The notes beneath the pieces were generated by a model that worked only from the letters and a program-made list of their open reading frames with translations, ran no database searches and was not told the origin of the DNA. Made by a program: the position numbers and the translations under genes. Positions 45,206-55,381 of a stretch of DNA of 64,000 bases are shown one piece after another. Source of the DNA: Azonexus sp. (GTDB lineage: Bacteria > Pseudomonadota > Gammaproteobacteria > Burkholderiales > Rhodocyclaceae). Numbering within the stretch: the stretch's first letter is position 1; the number at the start of each line of letters is the position of its first letter. The stretch is taken from the NCBI GenBank assembly GCA_017983615.1, contig JAGOBB010000005.1, positions 113,567 to 177,566 on the forward strand. Direction: 5' to 3'.

Positions 45206-47263
45206 ATGGCACCAATGCGCAATTTCCTGCACTGGGTGCTCGGCAAGCCGAAGTCCTCCGGCGATCCGCTCGCCGACGCCCTGAACCGCTTTCGCACCCC
45301 CGAAGCCGACACCCTGGAACTGATCCGGCGTCTGGTCGCGACATTGCGTCCGCAGAACCGGCATGACCACGCCGCACCGGAACGCTACGTCGCGATGCTC
45401 GACCGACTGGAAGCCGATGCCGCGCTGCGCGCTGCCTTTTGTGGACATATCGTCCATTTCATCGCCACCCGGCGGCTGGTCACCTTCTTCACCGACAGCG
45501 GCATCCTGCCTGGTACCGGCTTCTTCTCCGAATGGTGGCGCATCCTGGGCAGCCGCCTGCTGCCCGAGGTGCCTGACGAACGCCGGCTCAACGACTGCCT
45601 GCACGTCATCTACGACCGGGCCGACGACTGGCGCTGGCTGGAGGAAATTCCGCCCGAGTCGGCACAACGCTTCTGGGCGCTGATCGCCCCCGCCGAGGAA
45701 CTGCGCAACATTGACTGGCGCAGCATCCAGGAACAGATGCTCGACGCCGTGCTATTGCTCGCCCACCGGGTCAGCGGCCTCGGTGTCGAGAGCGAACTGA
45801 TGCGCGCCTCGCCAAGTTTCGACGACGACACGCCGCGCTTCGTCGCCCTGTCGGCCGAAGCACTCGATTTCGTCAGCTGTTTCCGCGCTGCGCTGAACGA
45901 TCCGGACACATGCGCTGACGACGGCAGCCAGCTGCTGGTCATTGCCGACCAGTGCCGGGACACCCTGCAGCGCATTCGCAAGCGAGCGCTCACTGTCGGC
46001 ACCAGCCTCCATCTTTCCTATCTGTTGACGCGCAGCGAGCAGAGCCTCGAACGCCTCCTCGATCTGGCCGCCATCCTGACTGCCGGCGAACAGGCCAGCG
46101 TCCGCGACGACGCCCTCCAGGCCTGGGCGGAGTTCGCCCACGCCGCCTTCCTGGCCGAAAACCGCCGCAACAGTCTGCGCTTCTACCTCGGCCAGCTCTC
46201 TCACCTGCTCGCCGTGCGGGTCACCGAGAACGCCGCCCGCTCCGGCGAACACTACATCTGCGAGACGCCGGCCGACTACCGCCGGATGTGGCGCTCGGCA
46301 GCCGGCGCCGGCGTGATCATCGGTCTGATGGCCCTGCTCAAGATCAAGGCCGCAGCATTGAGCGCCCCGCTGTTCGGCGAAGCCTTCATGTTCAGCATGA
46401 TCTACGGCCTCGGCTTCGTGACCATCTTCCTGCTCGGCATGACGGTCGCCACCAAGCAGCCGGCAATGACCGCGCAGACGCTGGCCAGCCTGCTCGGCGA
46501 CCTCCGCCTTAGCCGCAGCGCCGACCTCGAACGCCTGGTCGACGTGATCGCTGCGGTCAGCCGCAGCCAGCTCGCCGCCATTGCCGGCAACGTCATGATC
46601 GCCCTGCCAGTCGCCGTGATCGTCGGCCTCGGCCTCGGTTTAGTCGCCGACCTGCCGCCAATCAGCGTCGACAAGGGCGCCCACCTGATCGCCGACCTCG
46701 ACCCGCTGTCATGGGCGCTGCCGCATGCGGCCATCGCCGGCTTCTATCTCTTCCTGTCCGGCCTGATCACCGGCTACTTCGACAACCGCGCCGCCTATGC
46801 CGACATCGGCCCACGGCTCGCCCGCCTGCGCTGGCTGCGCGCGCTGTTCGGCCGCGAACGGGCCGGCCGCATCGGCGCGTACATCCAGGAGCGGCTGGGC
46901 GGCATCATGGGCAATTTCCTGTTCGGCTGCATGCTCGGCTCGACCGGCGTCATCGGCACCATCCTCGGCCTGCCGCTGGATATCCGCCACATCGCCTTCG
47001 CCTCGGCCAACCTCGGCTACGCGCTGGTCGGCTTCCAGTTCGCGCTGCCGCTCAAGGCCATCGCCTGGGCCGCCCTCGGGATCGCGGCCATCGGCTTCAC
47101 CAACCTGGCAGTCAGCTTCACCTTGGCCCTGCGTACCGCCATGCGCGCCCGCGGCATCCGGTTCGAACATGGCGGACTGTTGTTCAAGGCGCTATGGCAG
47201 CGGCTCCGGCAGCAGCCGCGCAGTTTCGTGCTGCCGCCCCGCCAGGACGTCCCCAGCGCGTAA
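45206..47263 (+). CDS. Gcr-family 'site-specific recombinase' membrane protein
   Basis: A 685-residue protein of the PF10136 family, historically annotated as site-specific recombinase. Residues 1-350 are soluble and helical (ERYVAMLDRLEADAALRAAFCGHIVHFIATRRLVTFFTDSGILPGTGFFSEWWRILGSRLLP). Residues 350-640 contain about six membrane helices (AAGAGVIIGLMALLKIKAAAL, MFSMIYGLGFVTIFLLGM, GNVMIALPVAVIVGLGLGLVADL, FLFGCMLGSTGVIGTILGLPLDIRHIAFASANLGYAL). No tyrosine or serine recombinase motif is present, so the family name is probably misleading. It directly precedes tamA (10-base gap). Confidence 0.85.
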   Translation: MAPMRNFLHWVLGKPKSSGDPLADALNRFRTPEADTLELIRRLVATLRPQNRHDHAAPERYVAMLDRLEADAALRAAFCGHIVHFIATRRLVTFFTDSGILPGTGFFSEWWRILGSRLLPEVPDERRLNDCLHVIYDRADDWRWLEEIPPESAQRFWALIAPAEELRNIDWRSIQEQMLDAVLLLAHRVSGLGVESELMRASPSFDDDTPRFVALSAEALDFVSCFRAALNDPDTCADDGSQLLVIADQCRDTLQRIRKRALTVGTSLHLSYLLTRSEQSLERLLDLAAILTAGEQASVRDDALQAWAEFAHAAFLAENRRNSLRFYLGQLSHLLAVRVTENAARSGEHYICETPADYRRMWRSAAGAGVIIGLMALLKIKAAALSAPLFGEAFMFSMIYGLGFVTIFLLGMTVATKQPAMTAQTLASLLGDLRLSRSADLERLVDVIAAVSRSQLAAIAGNVMIALPVAVIVGLGLGLVADLPPISVDKGAHLIADLDPLSWALPHAAIAGFYLFLSGLITGYFDNRAAYADIGPRLARLRWLRALFGRERAGRIGAYIQERLGGIMGNFLFGCMLGSTGVIGTILGLPLDIRHIAFASANLGYALVGFQFALPLKAIAWAALGIAAIGFTNLAVSFTLALRTAMRARGIRFEHGGLLFKALWQRLRQQPRSFVLPPRQDVPSA

Positions 47264-47272
47264 AATGACGGC

Positions 47273-48952
47273 GTGATCGCCCGCCGCCTGCCTCTCCTCC
47301 TGCTCTGTCTCGCCAGCCCCCCCCTGGTGGCGGGCGAGCTCGCGTTGCATGCACCGGACGAAATCGCCGAACTACTCTCCCCCTGGCTGCCCGAAGAAGC
47401 CGGCAACCCGCGCAAGCTGCAGGGATTGCTCAGCGAAATCCTGGCCACCGAAGGCTATTTTTCACCGATCTTCGAATTCGCCGATCGGGACGCCGGCCTC
47501 AAGCTGACCCTCGACGCCGGGCCACGGACGGTCATTGGCGAGCTCGACCTGGCCATTGCCGGGCCGGTCGAGGCAAAGACCCGCGACGCGCTGATCGCCG
47601 GCTGGCGCCTGCCACCTGGCCAGCCCTTCCGCCAGGCCGACTGGAATGCAGCCAAGCAGCAGGTGCTGGGCGAACTGCTCGCCCTCGATCATGCCGATGC
47701 CCGCCTGGTCGACAGCGAAGCAAGCGTCGATACCGAAACCCGCCGGGCGAACCTGCGCGCCCATTACGACGCCGGCCCGCGCTACCGCTTCGGCGCCCTG
47801 CGCGTCGAAGGCCTGCAACGCTACACGCCCGAGCTGATCGAACGCTACAACCGCCTCGTCCGCCCTGGCCAGCCCTACCGCGAGGAAAAACTGAACGCGC
47901 TGCAAACCACCCTGCAGGCAACGCCCTACTTTTCCTCGGTGACGGCAACGCTGGACCGCGACGCTGCCGAACTGCAGGACGATGGCACTGCGACGGCGCC
48001 AGTCGTCGTCAGCGTCCGCGAACGCTCGCCGCACCGTATTTCCTTCGGGGCCGGTGCCAGCTCGAATACCGGCGCCCGTGTCGAGTTCAAGTACCACACG
48101 CCCGACCTGTTCAATCAGGCCTGGGAACTGGACAGCGGCCTGCGCCTGGAGCAGAAGAAGCAAACCGCCTACGCCGACGTTTTCCTGCCGCCGGACAAAC
48201 GCAACCGCCGCCACAGCGTCGGCGTGATGGTCGAATCGACGGACATCGAAGGCCTGAAGACCGAGCGCTACGCCTTCGGCGCCCAGACCGTACAACAGCG
48301 CGGCAGCGTCGAGCAGCGCCTGTCGCTGAACTGGCAGGACGAGCGCCGCTATCCAGACGGCGCGCCGGCAGTGACCAGCCGGGCGCTGGTGCCGAACGCG
48401 ATGTGGACCTGGCGCCAGGTCGACAGCCTGCTCGAACCGCGCCACGGCACCGTCGTCCAGGCCCAGATCGGCGTTGGCTCGCGGGCGGCACTTTCAGACC
48501 AGAATTTCGTGCGCCTGCATGCCCGCCTCCAGCACTTCATCCCGCTCGGCAAGACTGACACCCTGACCCTGCGCGGCGAGGCCGGCTATACGCTGGCCGA
48601 CTCGCGGCTGCACATCCCGCAGGACTACCTGTTCCGCACGGGGGGCGCCGGCTCGGTGCGCGGCTATGCCTACCAGAGCCTGGGCATCAAGGAAGGCACG
48701 GCGACCGTCGGCGGCCGTTACCTGGCCATCGCCAGCGCCGAATTCACGCACTGGCTGGCCGACGACTGGGGTATTGCCGCCTTCGTCGACGCCGGCGATG
48801 CCGTCGATTCGCTGACCGATGTCCGGCTCGCCGTCGGCTACGGCCTGGGCGCCCGCTGGCGCAGCCCGGCCGGGCCGATCGGCGTCGATCTCGCCTACGG
48901 CCAACGCACCCACGAAGTGCATCTGCACTTCTCGCTGGCCATTCCGTTCTGA
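47273..48952 (+). CDS. tamA: outer-membrane translocation protein TamA
   Basis: A 559-residue Omp85-family protein. A signal peptide (residues 1-20) is followed by three POTRA domains (about 21-245; YRFGALRVEGLQRYTPELIERYNRLVRPGQPY is typical) and a 16-strand barrel with the conserved loop 6 motif FRTGGAGSVRGYAYQSLG (VRGY). The C-terminal strand ends HLHFSLAIPF with terminal Phe. It works with TamB in insertion of autotransporters and lipid transport. It starts with GTG at 47273. It shares one base with the tamB start. Confidence 0.95.
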   Translation: MIARRLPLLLLCLASPPLVAGELALHAPDEIAELLSPWLPEEAGNPRKLQGLLSEILATEGYFSPIFEFADRDAGLKLTLDAGPRTVIGELDLAIAGPVEAKTRDALIAGWRLPPGQPFRQADWNAAKQQVLGELLALDHADARLVDSEASVDTETRRANLRAHYDAGPRYRFGALRVEGLQRYTPELIERYNRLVRPGQPYREEKLNALQTTLQATPYFSSVTATLDRDAAELQDDGTATAPVVVSVRERSPHRISFGAGASSNTGARVEFKYHTPDLFNQAWELDSGLRLEQKKQTAYADVFLPPDKRNRRHSVGVMVESTDIEGLKTERYAFGAQTVQQRGSVEQRLSLNWQDERRYPDGAPAVTSRALVPNAMWTWRQVDSLLEPRHGTVVQAQIGVGSRAALSDQNFVRLHARLQHFIPLGKTDTLTLRGEAGYTLADSRLHIPQDYLFRTGGAGSVRGYAYQSLGIKEGTATVGGRYLAIASAEFTHWLADDWGIAAFVDAGDAVDSLTDVRLAVGYGLGARWRSPAGPIGVDLAYGQRTHEVHLHFSLAIPF

Positions 48953-51900
48953 TGCGCCGCCTCGCCCTTCTTGCCGCCCTCGCCGTTCTCGGCACCGCCG
49001 GCTGGCTGACGACCAGCGAAAGCGGCCTGGGTGCCCTAGCCGGGCTGGCCGCGAGCGCAAGCGGCGAACGCCTGCAAGTCGAAGCGGCCAGCGGTCGCCT
49101 GCTCGGCGGCTTCACCTTCGGCCGATTGCGCTGGCAGGATGCTGACCGGCAAATCGAGGCCGTTGATCTGAGTGTCGACTGGGCGCCGGCCGCCCTGCTG
49201 CACGGCACGCTGCAGATTGCCACGCTGAGCGTCGATCAGTTGCGCCTGACACAACGGCCAAGCAGCACGGCGACGCCCGTGCCGACCGACCTGCGCCTAC
49301 CGCTGGCAGTCGATATCGAAAAACTGGCCGTATCCACGTTGCGCTGGGACGATGCGCTGACCGTCACCGATCTCGTCGCACGCCTGAGCAGCGATGGGCG
49401 CCGCCACCGGATCGACGGCTGGCGCGCCCGGACAGCCGGAATCGCGTTCAGCGGCAACGCCACGCTCGACGGCGCGGCTCCCTTCCCGCTCGACGCCAAC
49501 GCCCAGATCGCCGGCCTGCTCGACAAACGGCCGCTGGCCGTCGCGCTGACCGCCGTCGGACCGCTCGACCGCCTGACAATCTCGGCCGTTGCCACCGAGG
49601 GCGTGGCCGGCCATGCCGAAATCGAGCTGACGCCCTTCGCTAGCGCCGCCTTCGCCCGCGCCCGCGTCCAGCTCGACGACATCGATCCGGCCACCTGGCA
49701 GGACGGTGCGCCACAGGCCCGACTCAGCATCGTCGCCGACGTCCAGCCGCAGGGAGAGGGCATCGTTGGCAGCTTCGGCCTGACCAATCACCAGCCCGGC
49801 CCGCTGGACAAGCAGCGCCTGCCGCTCGAGACGCTGGCAGGCACGCTGGAATGGCAGGGCGAAGTCGCCCGGTTCGCCAGCCTGCATGCCGCCGTGCCCG
49901 GCAAAGGTGAGCTGACCGGCCACGGCGAGTGGCGCAGCGGCGCGTTGACGCTGGCCTTTGACGTCCGGCGCCTGCAAGCCGCCCAAATCGCCACAATGCT
50001 ACGGTCGCCCCCTTTAAATGGCCAATTTTCAAGTTCCGTCGGCGGCGACCGGCAAAACCTCAACGTCGACCTGAGCGGCGCCGGTTTCCGCCTGCGGGCC
50101 GAGGCCATGCACGCCGAGGGCCGCGTCACCCTGCCGCAACTGCGGCTCGAATCCGGCGATGCACGGCTGACCGCGCACGGCGAGATCAAGCTCGACGGCG
50201 AGCGGCGCTTTACCGCCGAAGGCGAATTGCAGCGCTTCGACCCGAGCCGCTTCGGCAAACTGCCGGCGGCGCAGATCAATGCCCGCCTGAAGGCTGAAGG
50301 GCGACTCGCGCCGCACCCGGTCGCCGATGCCTCTTTCGTCCTGCAGGACAGCCGGCTGGCCGGGCAGCCACTAAACGGCGAGGGACGCCTGGCCGTCGAC
50401 TGGCCACGCATCCCGCGCCTCGACATCCGGCTCGCCGCCGGCGCCAACCGGCTGACCGCCCAGGGCGCCTTCGGCCAGGCCGGCGACCGGCTGACAGTCG
50501 ATGTCGTGGCGCCGCAACTCGCCCCCTACGGCCTGGAAGGCGGCCTCGACTCTCACCTCGAATTGAGCGGTCAAGCCCAAAGCCCGCGTCTGGCCGTTGC
50601 CATCGATGCGGAACGGCTCGGCCTGCCCGGCGTCATCCGTCTGAGCGGTCTGAGCCTGAAGGCCGACCTTGGCGGCGAGGCGATTTCGCCGCTCGCGCTG
50701 CGTCTCGACATCGCCGGCCTCAGCACACCCGAACAGCCAGGGCTGGCCCGCGCTGTTCACCTTCTGGCTGAAGGCAGCAATCAAGCCCACCGCCTGAGCG
50801 CCAGCGCCGAACTGGCCGACGATAGCCGGCTCAGCCTCGCCGCTGAGGGCGGACTGACCGCCGACCGGACGACCTGGCAGGGCAAGCTGACCGAAGCCAG
50901 ACTAAGCAGCCCGGAGCCGGCACGCCATATCGCCCTCGCTGCCCCAGCCCCATTGACGTTGGCCGCAACGGGCTGGAGCCTCGGCCCGGCGCGGCTAGCC
51001 GGCAATCCACTCGACTGGCAGGCCACGGTGCAGGCCGGCGCCGATAGCCGGCAATTGCGGGCCAGCCTGAGCGCCCGCGGTAGCCGCCTCGGCCAGGTCG
51101 ACGGCGAACTGAACGCCGCCATGCGCAGCCCCTGGTCGCTCGACCGGCTGGCCCGCTGGCAGGGGAGCCTGAAAGCCGAAGTAGCCGCCCTTGGCTGGCT
51201 GGGCGAAGTGATCGGCGAAGGCTGGCAGAGCGAAGGCCGGGGTACGGGCGAACTGCAACTCGCCGGCACGCCGGCCACGCCGCTGCTCAGCGGGAAGTTC
51301 CGCGGCGAGCAACTGGCCCTGCGCCTACCCGAGCAGGGCCTCCACCTGGCACGCGGCGAACTCGATGTCGATTTGCGCGACAACCGGCTGCGCATCAACC
51401 GGCTTGGTTTCGACAGCCTGTTGCAGCCTTTGCCGAGAACCCTGCGCGTCGAAGCCCGGGATGACCTGTCGGCCCTGACCAAAACCCCCGGCCGCCTCGA
51501 CATCACCGGCGAAATGCGGGTCGACCGGGCCCTGGCAAAAGGCCCGGACGCCGAAGACAGCGCCTTCCTGGACTTCCGGCTCGACCGTCTCGGCGCCTTC
51601 CAGCTGGCGGACCAGTGGGTAACCGTTTCCGGCAATGGACGGCTGACTTGGCAGGGCGGCACGCTGGGCGCCCGTGGCAAGCTGGCGGTCGACGCCGGCT
51701 ACTGGCAACTGGCACCCGGCGGCGCCCCCCGGCTGTCCGACGATGTCGTCGTCAAACGTCCCGGCGGCGAGAAAACGAAAGCCGCCCTGCGGCCCAAGCT
51801 CGATCTCGACATCAGCACCGATCTCGGCCGCAACTTTCTGTTCCAGGGCGCCGGCCTGTCCAGCCGCTTGGGCGGCGAAGTCCGCATCACCGCCCAGGGC

Positions 51901-52584
51901 CGCGACCTGCCACGGGCTAGCGGCACGATCCGCACGCGCGGCGGCCGCTTCGACGCCTATGGCCAAAAACTGGACATCGAACGCGGCATCCTCAGCTTCA
52001 ATGGCCTGCTCGACAATCCAGGACTGGACGTGCGCGCCATGCGCAAGGGACTGGCTGTCGAAGCCGGCGTGCAGATCGGCGGCACGGCGCAAAAGCCGGT
52101 GGTCAAACTGGTCTCCGATCCCGAGTTGCCCGACGCCGAAAAACTGGCCTGGCTGGTTCTCGGCCACGGCCCTGAGCAGATGGGCGCCGGCGATGCCGCC
52201 CTGCTCTTCTCCGCCGCAGGTGGCCTGCTCGGCAACGATTCCGGCAACCTGCTGGTGCAGGTGAAAAAAGCCTTCGGCTTCGACGAGTTCGGCATCCGCC
52301 AGGGCGCCATCGGCGACACCGGCAGCCGTCAGGCAAACAGCCGGGTTGCCGGCGGTAGCAGCGTCGATACGGCCGCGACCACCGGCCAGCAGATTCTCAG
52401 CGTCGGCAAGCGCCTGTCATCGAACGCCCTGCTCTCCTACGAGCAGACGCTGGGCCGCGCCGAAGGCATCGTCAAGCTGACCGTCAACCTGACCCGGCAG
52501 ATCGCCATCGTCGGCCGGGCCGGCAGCGACAACGCGCTGGACGTGTTCTACACGGTAACGTTCGGCCGCAATGATAGTCGGTAG
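48952..52584 (+). CDS. tamB: TamB translocation protein
   Basis: A 1210-residue periplasmic bridge protein of the AsmA-like/RBG group. It has an N-terminal signal anchor (LALLAALAVLGTAGWLTTSESG) and long beta-rich repeats. The C-terminal DUF490 domain shows FQGAGLSSRLGGEVRITAQGRDLPRASGTIRTRGGRFDAYGQKLDIERGILSFNG and EKLAWLVLGHGPE. TamB spans the periplasm, moving phospholipid or assisting barrel assembly with TamA. Residues of about 348-362 (TMLRSPPLNGQFSSS) are from a repeat copy. The last residues (NDSR) and stop codon are contributed by palindromic repeat B. Confidence 0.95.
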   Translation: MRRLALLAALAVLGTAGWLTTSESGLGALAGLAASASGERLQVEAASGRLLGGFTFGRLRWQDADRQIEAVDLSVDWAPAALLHGTLQIATLSVDQLRLTQRPSSTATPVPTDLRLPLAVDIEKLAVSTLRWDDALTVTDLVARLSSDGRRHRIDGWRARTAGIAFSGNATLDGAAPFPLDANAQIAGLLDKRPLAVALTAVGPLDRLTISAVATEGVAGHAEIELTPFASAAFARARVQLDDIDPATWQDGAPQARLSIVADVQPQGEGIVGSFGLTNHQPGPLDKQRLPLETLAGTLEWQGEVARFASLHAAVPGKGELTGHGEWRSGALTLAFDVRRLQAAQIATMLRSPPLNGQFSSSVGGDRQNLNVDLSGAGFRLRAEAMHAEGRVTLPQLRLESGDARLTAHGEIKLDGERRFTAEGELQRFDPSRFGKLPAAQINARLKAEGRLAPHPVADASFVLQDSRLAGQPLNGEGRLAVDWPRIPRLDIRLAAGANRLTAQGAFGQAGDRLTVDVVAPQLAPYGLEGGLDSHLELSGQAQSPRLAVAIDAERLGLPGVIRLSGLSLKADLGGEAISPLALRLDIAGLSTPEQPGLARAVHLLAEGSNQAHRLSASAELADDSRLSLAAEGGLTADRTTWQGKLTEARLSSPEPARHIALAAPAPLTLAATGWSLGPARLAGNPLDWQATVQAGADSRQLRASLSARGSRLGQVDGELNAAMRSPWSLDRLARWQGSLKAEVAALGWLGEVIGEGWQSEGRGTGELQLAGTPATPLLSGKFRGEQLALRLPEQGLHLARGELDVDLRDNRLRINRLGFDSLLQPLPRTLRVEARDDLSALTKTPGRLDITGEMRVDRALAKGPDAEDSAFLDFRLDRLGAFQLADQWVTVSGNGRLTWQGGTLGARGKLAVDAGYWQLAPGGAPRLSDDVVVKRPGGEKTKAALRPKLDLDISTDLGRNFLFQGAGLSSRLGGEVRITAQGRDLPRASGTIRTRGGRFDAYGQKLDIERGILSFNGLLDNPGLDVRAMRKGLAVEAGVQIGGTAQKPVVKLVSDPELPDAEKLAWLVLGHGPEQMGAGDAALLFSAAGGLLGNDSGNLLVQVKKAFGFDEFGIRQGAIGDTGSRQANSRVAGGSSVDTAATTGQQILSVGKRLSSNALLSYEQTLGRAEGIVKLTVNLTRQIAIVGRAGSDNALDVFYTVTFGRNDSR
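49993..50037 (+). repeat. dispersed repeat, copy 11 (in tamB)
   Basis: CAATGCTACGGTCGCCCCC is followed by TTTAAAT, GGCC, AATTTTCAAGTTC. It is in sense orientation and translated in a different frame from copies 1 and 6 (TMLRSPPLNGQFSSS). Confidence 0.82.
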
Positions 52585-52687
52585 TTATCAGTCGGTAGTC
52601 TTTAGCAAAAACAAGGGCGCCTCGGCGCCCTCAAACTTCGCTAACCACTAATAACTAACATCTAATAGCTAACATCTACCGACTAGC
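52571..52687. repeat. large imperfect palindrome between convergent genes, copy B
   Basis: The left arm starts ATAGTCGGTAG and the right arm ends CTACCGACTAG. The centre is a strong GGGCGCC-TC-GGCGCCC hairpin (52612-52629 region). Short blocks such as TTAGCAAAA/GCTAAC and TAGTTAT/ATAACTA recur, as in copy A. The outer arms encode the last residues and stops of tamB (DSR) and of the histidine kinase (SR). The symmetrical hairpin suits two-way termination. Confidence 0.78.
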
Positions 52688-55174
52688 CCCCAGCCATTTG
52701 CCGAGGGCGGCCAGCAGTTCGCCGTGCTTGATCGGCTTGGCCAGGAAATCGTCCATGCCGGCCGCAGTGCAGCGCAGGTGGTCTTCCTCGAAGGCGCCGG
52801 CGGTCAGCGCGACGATGGGCAGATGGCCGCGCTCGCCCGCAGCCTCCCAGCGCCGGATTTCGGCGGTCGCCTGCAAGCCGTCCATGACCGGCATCTGAAC
52901 GTCCATCAAGACCAGGTCAGGCTTCAGTCCGCCGGTAATGGCATCCAGTGCCTCCTGGCCGTTCTCGACGGTATCGATGTGCAGGCCGAGTTTGCCCAGC
53001 ATGGCTTGAATGACCTTGCGATTGACCGGATTATCCTCAACGACCAGCACACGACCGGCGATCACCGGCGAAGCCGAGGCCTCTGGCTGTGCAGCGGGCG
53101 CTCGCTGGCTGCGCCGGCTCTCTTCGTTGGCGCCAAGCACCTCGGTACGGATACGGAACCAGAAACGCGCCCCCTGGCCGGGCATGCTTTCGACACCGGC
53201 TTCGCCACCCATCAGGACAGCCAGTCGACGAACGATGGACAGGCCGAGCCCGGTGCCGCCATACTCGCGCGTGGTCGAACTGTCGGCTTGCGAGAAGGGT
53301 TTGAACAGCAGCCCCTGCTTTTCCGGCGGGATGCCGATACCGCTGTCGCGCACGGCGAATTCCAGCGTTGCCTGCCCACCCTCGCGGATCACTTCGAGCG
53401 CCTCGACCTCGACGAAGCCGCGCTCGGTAAATTTGATGGCGTTGCTAACCAGGTTGGACAGCATCTGGCGCAGGCGTATCGGATCGGCACGATAGCGAGA
53501 CCCTTCCGGACCCGCCCAGCGGGTGCGAATCTCCAGATTTTTCTCGCGAACCGGACCGGCGAACAGCGCGCTCGTCTCCGCGAGCAGTTGCCCCGGCTCG
53601 AAGACAGAGGGAAGGAGTTCGAACTTGCCAGCCTCGATTTTCGACAGGTCGAGGATGTCATTGAGCAGGGCCAGCAGGGTCTGGCCGGAATTCAGGATCG
53701 TTCTCGCGTATTCCTGCCTGTCCTGCTCGTGCTGTCCGGACAACAGCAGCATTTGCGCCATGCCGAGGATGCCGTTCAGCGGCGTCCGGATTTCATGCGA
53801 CATCACGGCCAGGAAGCGGCTCTTCGCCAGATTGGCTGCCTCTGCGGCCTGCTTGGCCTCGTACAGTTCGGTAATGTCGATACGGAAGCCGACGGTAAAG
53901 CCTTCGGGTGTCTTGCGCTCGCGGATGCGCAGCCAGCGCCCGCCATCGATTTCCTGAATAAGGTCGGTCTGGCCGCTGCGATGGGCCGCCATCCTTTCGA
54001 CCACCCAGGCATCGACCCGTCCGACCGCCTCCTTGTATTGACCCCGCTCGGCCCCGCCCCGGATGATTTCCTCGAACGACATGCCCGGCACCAGCAGGTC
54101 AGCCGAGGTCCGGTAATAGGCTCGGTATTGCTCGTTGCAATAGGCCAGCCGGTCGTCCTGATCGTAGATCACGAAAGCCTCGCCGATCGCGTCGACCGCC
54201 GACCTTAGCATCGCCTGACTGTCCTGCAGCCGCTGCTCCATCTCGGCCCGGGCCGACAGCGAACTGAACAACAGCAGCAGCAAGGCCGCGAAGGCCAGAC
54301 TGATGCCGGAAGCAACCGCAAGCACTTTGAAGCGGTGATCGCGATAACCGGCCAGCACCGCCTCTACCGAATGGCCGACGACGAAGCTGAGTCCATACTC
54401 GGGAAGGCGGTGAAAACCGTAAAGACGCTCGACACCATCGACCTGAGCCCGCCGCGAGAAGTTGCCCGAAATCGGTGCATCGGGCGTCAGATAGGGCGTA
54501 CCGGTCAACTTCATGCCCATGGCCTGCGCGTTGTCAGGGTAGCGGGCCATGATGTCCCCGCCATCTGCCACCAAGGTGATGATGGTGTCCGGCGCCAGTT
54601 TTTCGCTGAACGCCGCAATGGTTTCCGGGCTGACCGAAACAACCAAGACCCCCTTGAACTTCTCTTGTTCGAGGATCGGGCGGGTAAACTGGATCGTCCA
54701 TTTACCCGACACCTTGCCCTTGAGCGGCTTGCTGATGAACAGCCGGTCGCCGCCATCGCGATGGACGCGGAAGTGTTCCCGCTCGCCGAGATAGACCCGG
54801 TCCTTGGGGGCAGCCAGATTGGAGTAGGCCATCCAGCCGTCGGCATCGATTACCGCAACCTGAAAGGCCACGTCCGCCATGTATTGCTGCCGGCGCTTGA
54901 CCAGTTGGGCAAAGTGCCCGGGTTCGCCCTCCCAGCGCAAACGCAGGTCAAGCAGGATTTCGTTCAGTCGCTTGATGGTAGAGAGCGTGTTCTCGGCGAA
55001 GGCTTGTGCCTGGAATTCGGTGGCGCGCGCGACTTCACGTAGGTCGCTGCTACGCCGGCGGTCAAGCTCGTAGGCCACGGCCAGCCAGATGATAGCCAGC
55101 CCCAGAATCAGGGCCAGACTGAAGATCACCCGGAGGGAATGCCTGTTCGGTATTGCAGGAGCCTGTTCAGCCAA
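52676..55174 (-). CDS. hybrid sensor histidine kinase with dCache and PAS domains
   Basis: A protein of about 832 residues. It has membrane helix 1 (about 15-33), a periplasmic dCache/PDC-like sensor (about 40-290; FQVAVIDADGWMAYSNLAAPKDRVYLGEREHF), helix 2 (about 305-328) and a PAS7-type domain (AMLRSAVDAIGEAFVIYDQDDRLAYCNEQYRAYYR). HisKA shows MSHEIRTPLNG, HATPase shows SNLVSNAIKFTE, DSGIGIPPE and GGTGLGLSI, and a C-terminal receiver has LMDVQMPVMDG. I favour the TTG at 55174 (preceded by AGGACGAAA), because upstream DNA holds promoter-like TTGGCA and CATAAT. An ATG at 55285 would add 37 residues. Confidence 0.85.
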   Translation of the reverse strand: MAEQAPAIPNRHSLRVIFSLALILGLAIIWLAVAYELDRRRSSDLREVARATEFQAQAFAENTLSTIKRLNEILLDLRLRWEGEPGHFAQLVKRRQQYMADVAFQVAVIDADGWMAYSNLAAPKDRVYLGEREHFRVHRDGGDRLFISKPLKGKVSGKWTIQFTRPILEQEKFKGVLVVSVSPETIAAFSEKLAPDTIITLVADGGDIMARYPDNAQAMGMKLTGTPYLTPDAPISGNFSRRAQVDGVERLYGFHRLPEYGLSFVVGHSVEAVLAGYRDHRFKVLAVASGISLAFAALLLLLFSSLSARAEMEQRLQDSQAMLRSAVDAIGEAFVIYDQDDRLAYCNEQYRAYYRTSADLLVPGMSFEEIIRGGAERGQYKEAVGRVDAWVVERMAAHRSGQTDLIQEIDGGRWLRIRERKTPEGFTVGFRIDITELYEAKQAAEAANLAKSRFLAVMSHEIRTPLNGILGMAQMLLLSGQHEQDRQEYARTILNSGQTLLALLNDILDLSKIEAGKFELLPSVFEPGQLLAETSALFAGPVREKNLEIRTRWAGPEGSRYRADPIRLRQMLSNLVSNAIKFTERGFVEVEALEVIREGGQATLEFAVRDSGIGIPPEKQGLLFKPFSQADSSTTREYGGTGLGLSIVRRLAVLMGGEAGVESMPGQGARFWFRIRTEVLGANEESRRSQRAPAAQPEASASPVIAGRVLVVEDNPVNRKVIQAMLGKLGLHIDTVENGQEALDAITGGLKPDLVLMDVQMPVMDGLQATAEIRRWEAAGERGHLPIVALTAGAFEEDHLRCTAAGMDDFLAKPIKHGELLAALGKWLGASR

Positions 55175-55288
55175 GGTTTCGTCCTGTCGACTGGCGGTCC
55201 GGCTATCGACCGGAACCCGAACCGTATTCAAGCGCAAAACGCGCCGCGCGATTATGACCAAAGTTAGAGGCGCTTGCCAAGCCACGCA

Positions 55289-55313
55289 AAAAAAAGCCGA
55301 CCATCGGTCGGCG
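55289..55313 (-). terminator. intrinsic terminator of the small gene upstream
   Basis: On the minus strand GCCGACCGATGGTCGGC is followed by eight T residues. It ends the transcript of the 83-residue protein gene. Confidence 0.88.
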
Positions 55314-55381
55314 TACGATCCCCCGAAAACAGGGATCAGGACTAAGGCTGCGCACTTATTGGCGTGTTTTCAGCCGAATAG

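Noticed and set aside
45206-47263. A true site-specific recombinase acting on nearby DNA
   Set aside because: Despite the family name there are several membrane helices and no catalytic tyrosine or serine recombinase motif.
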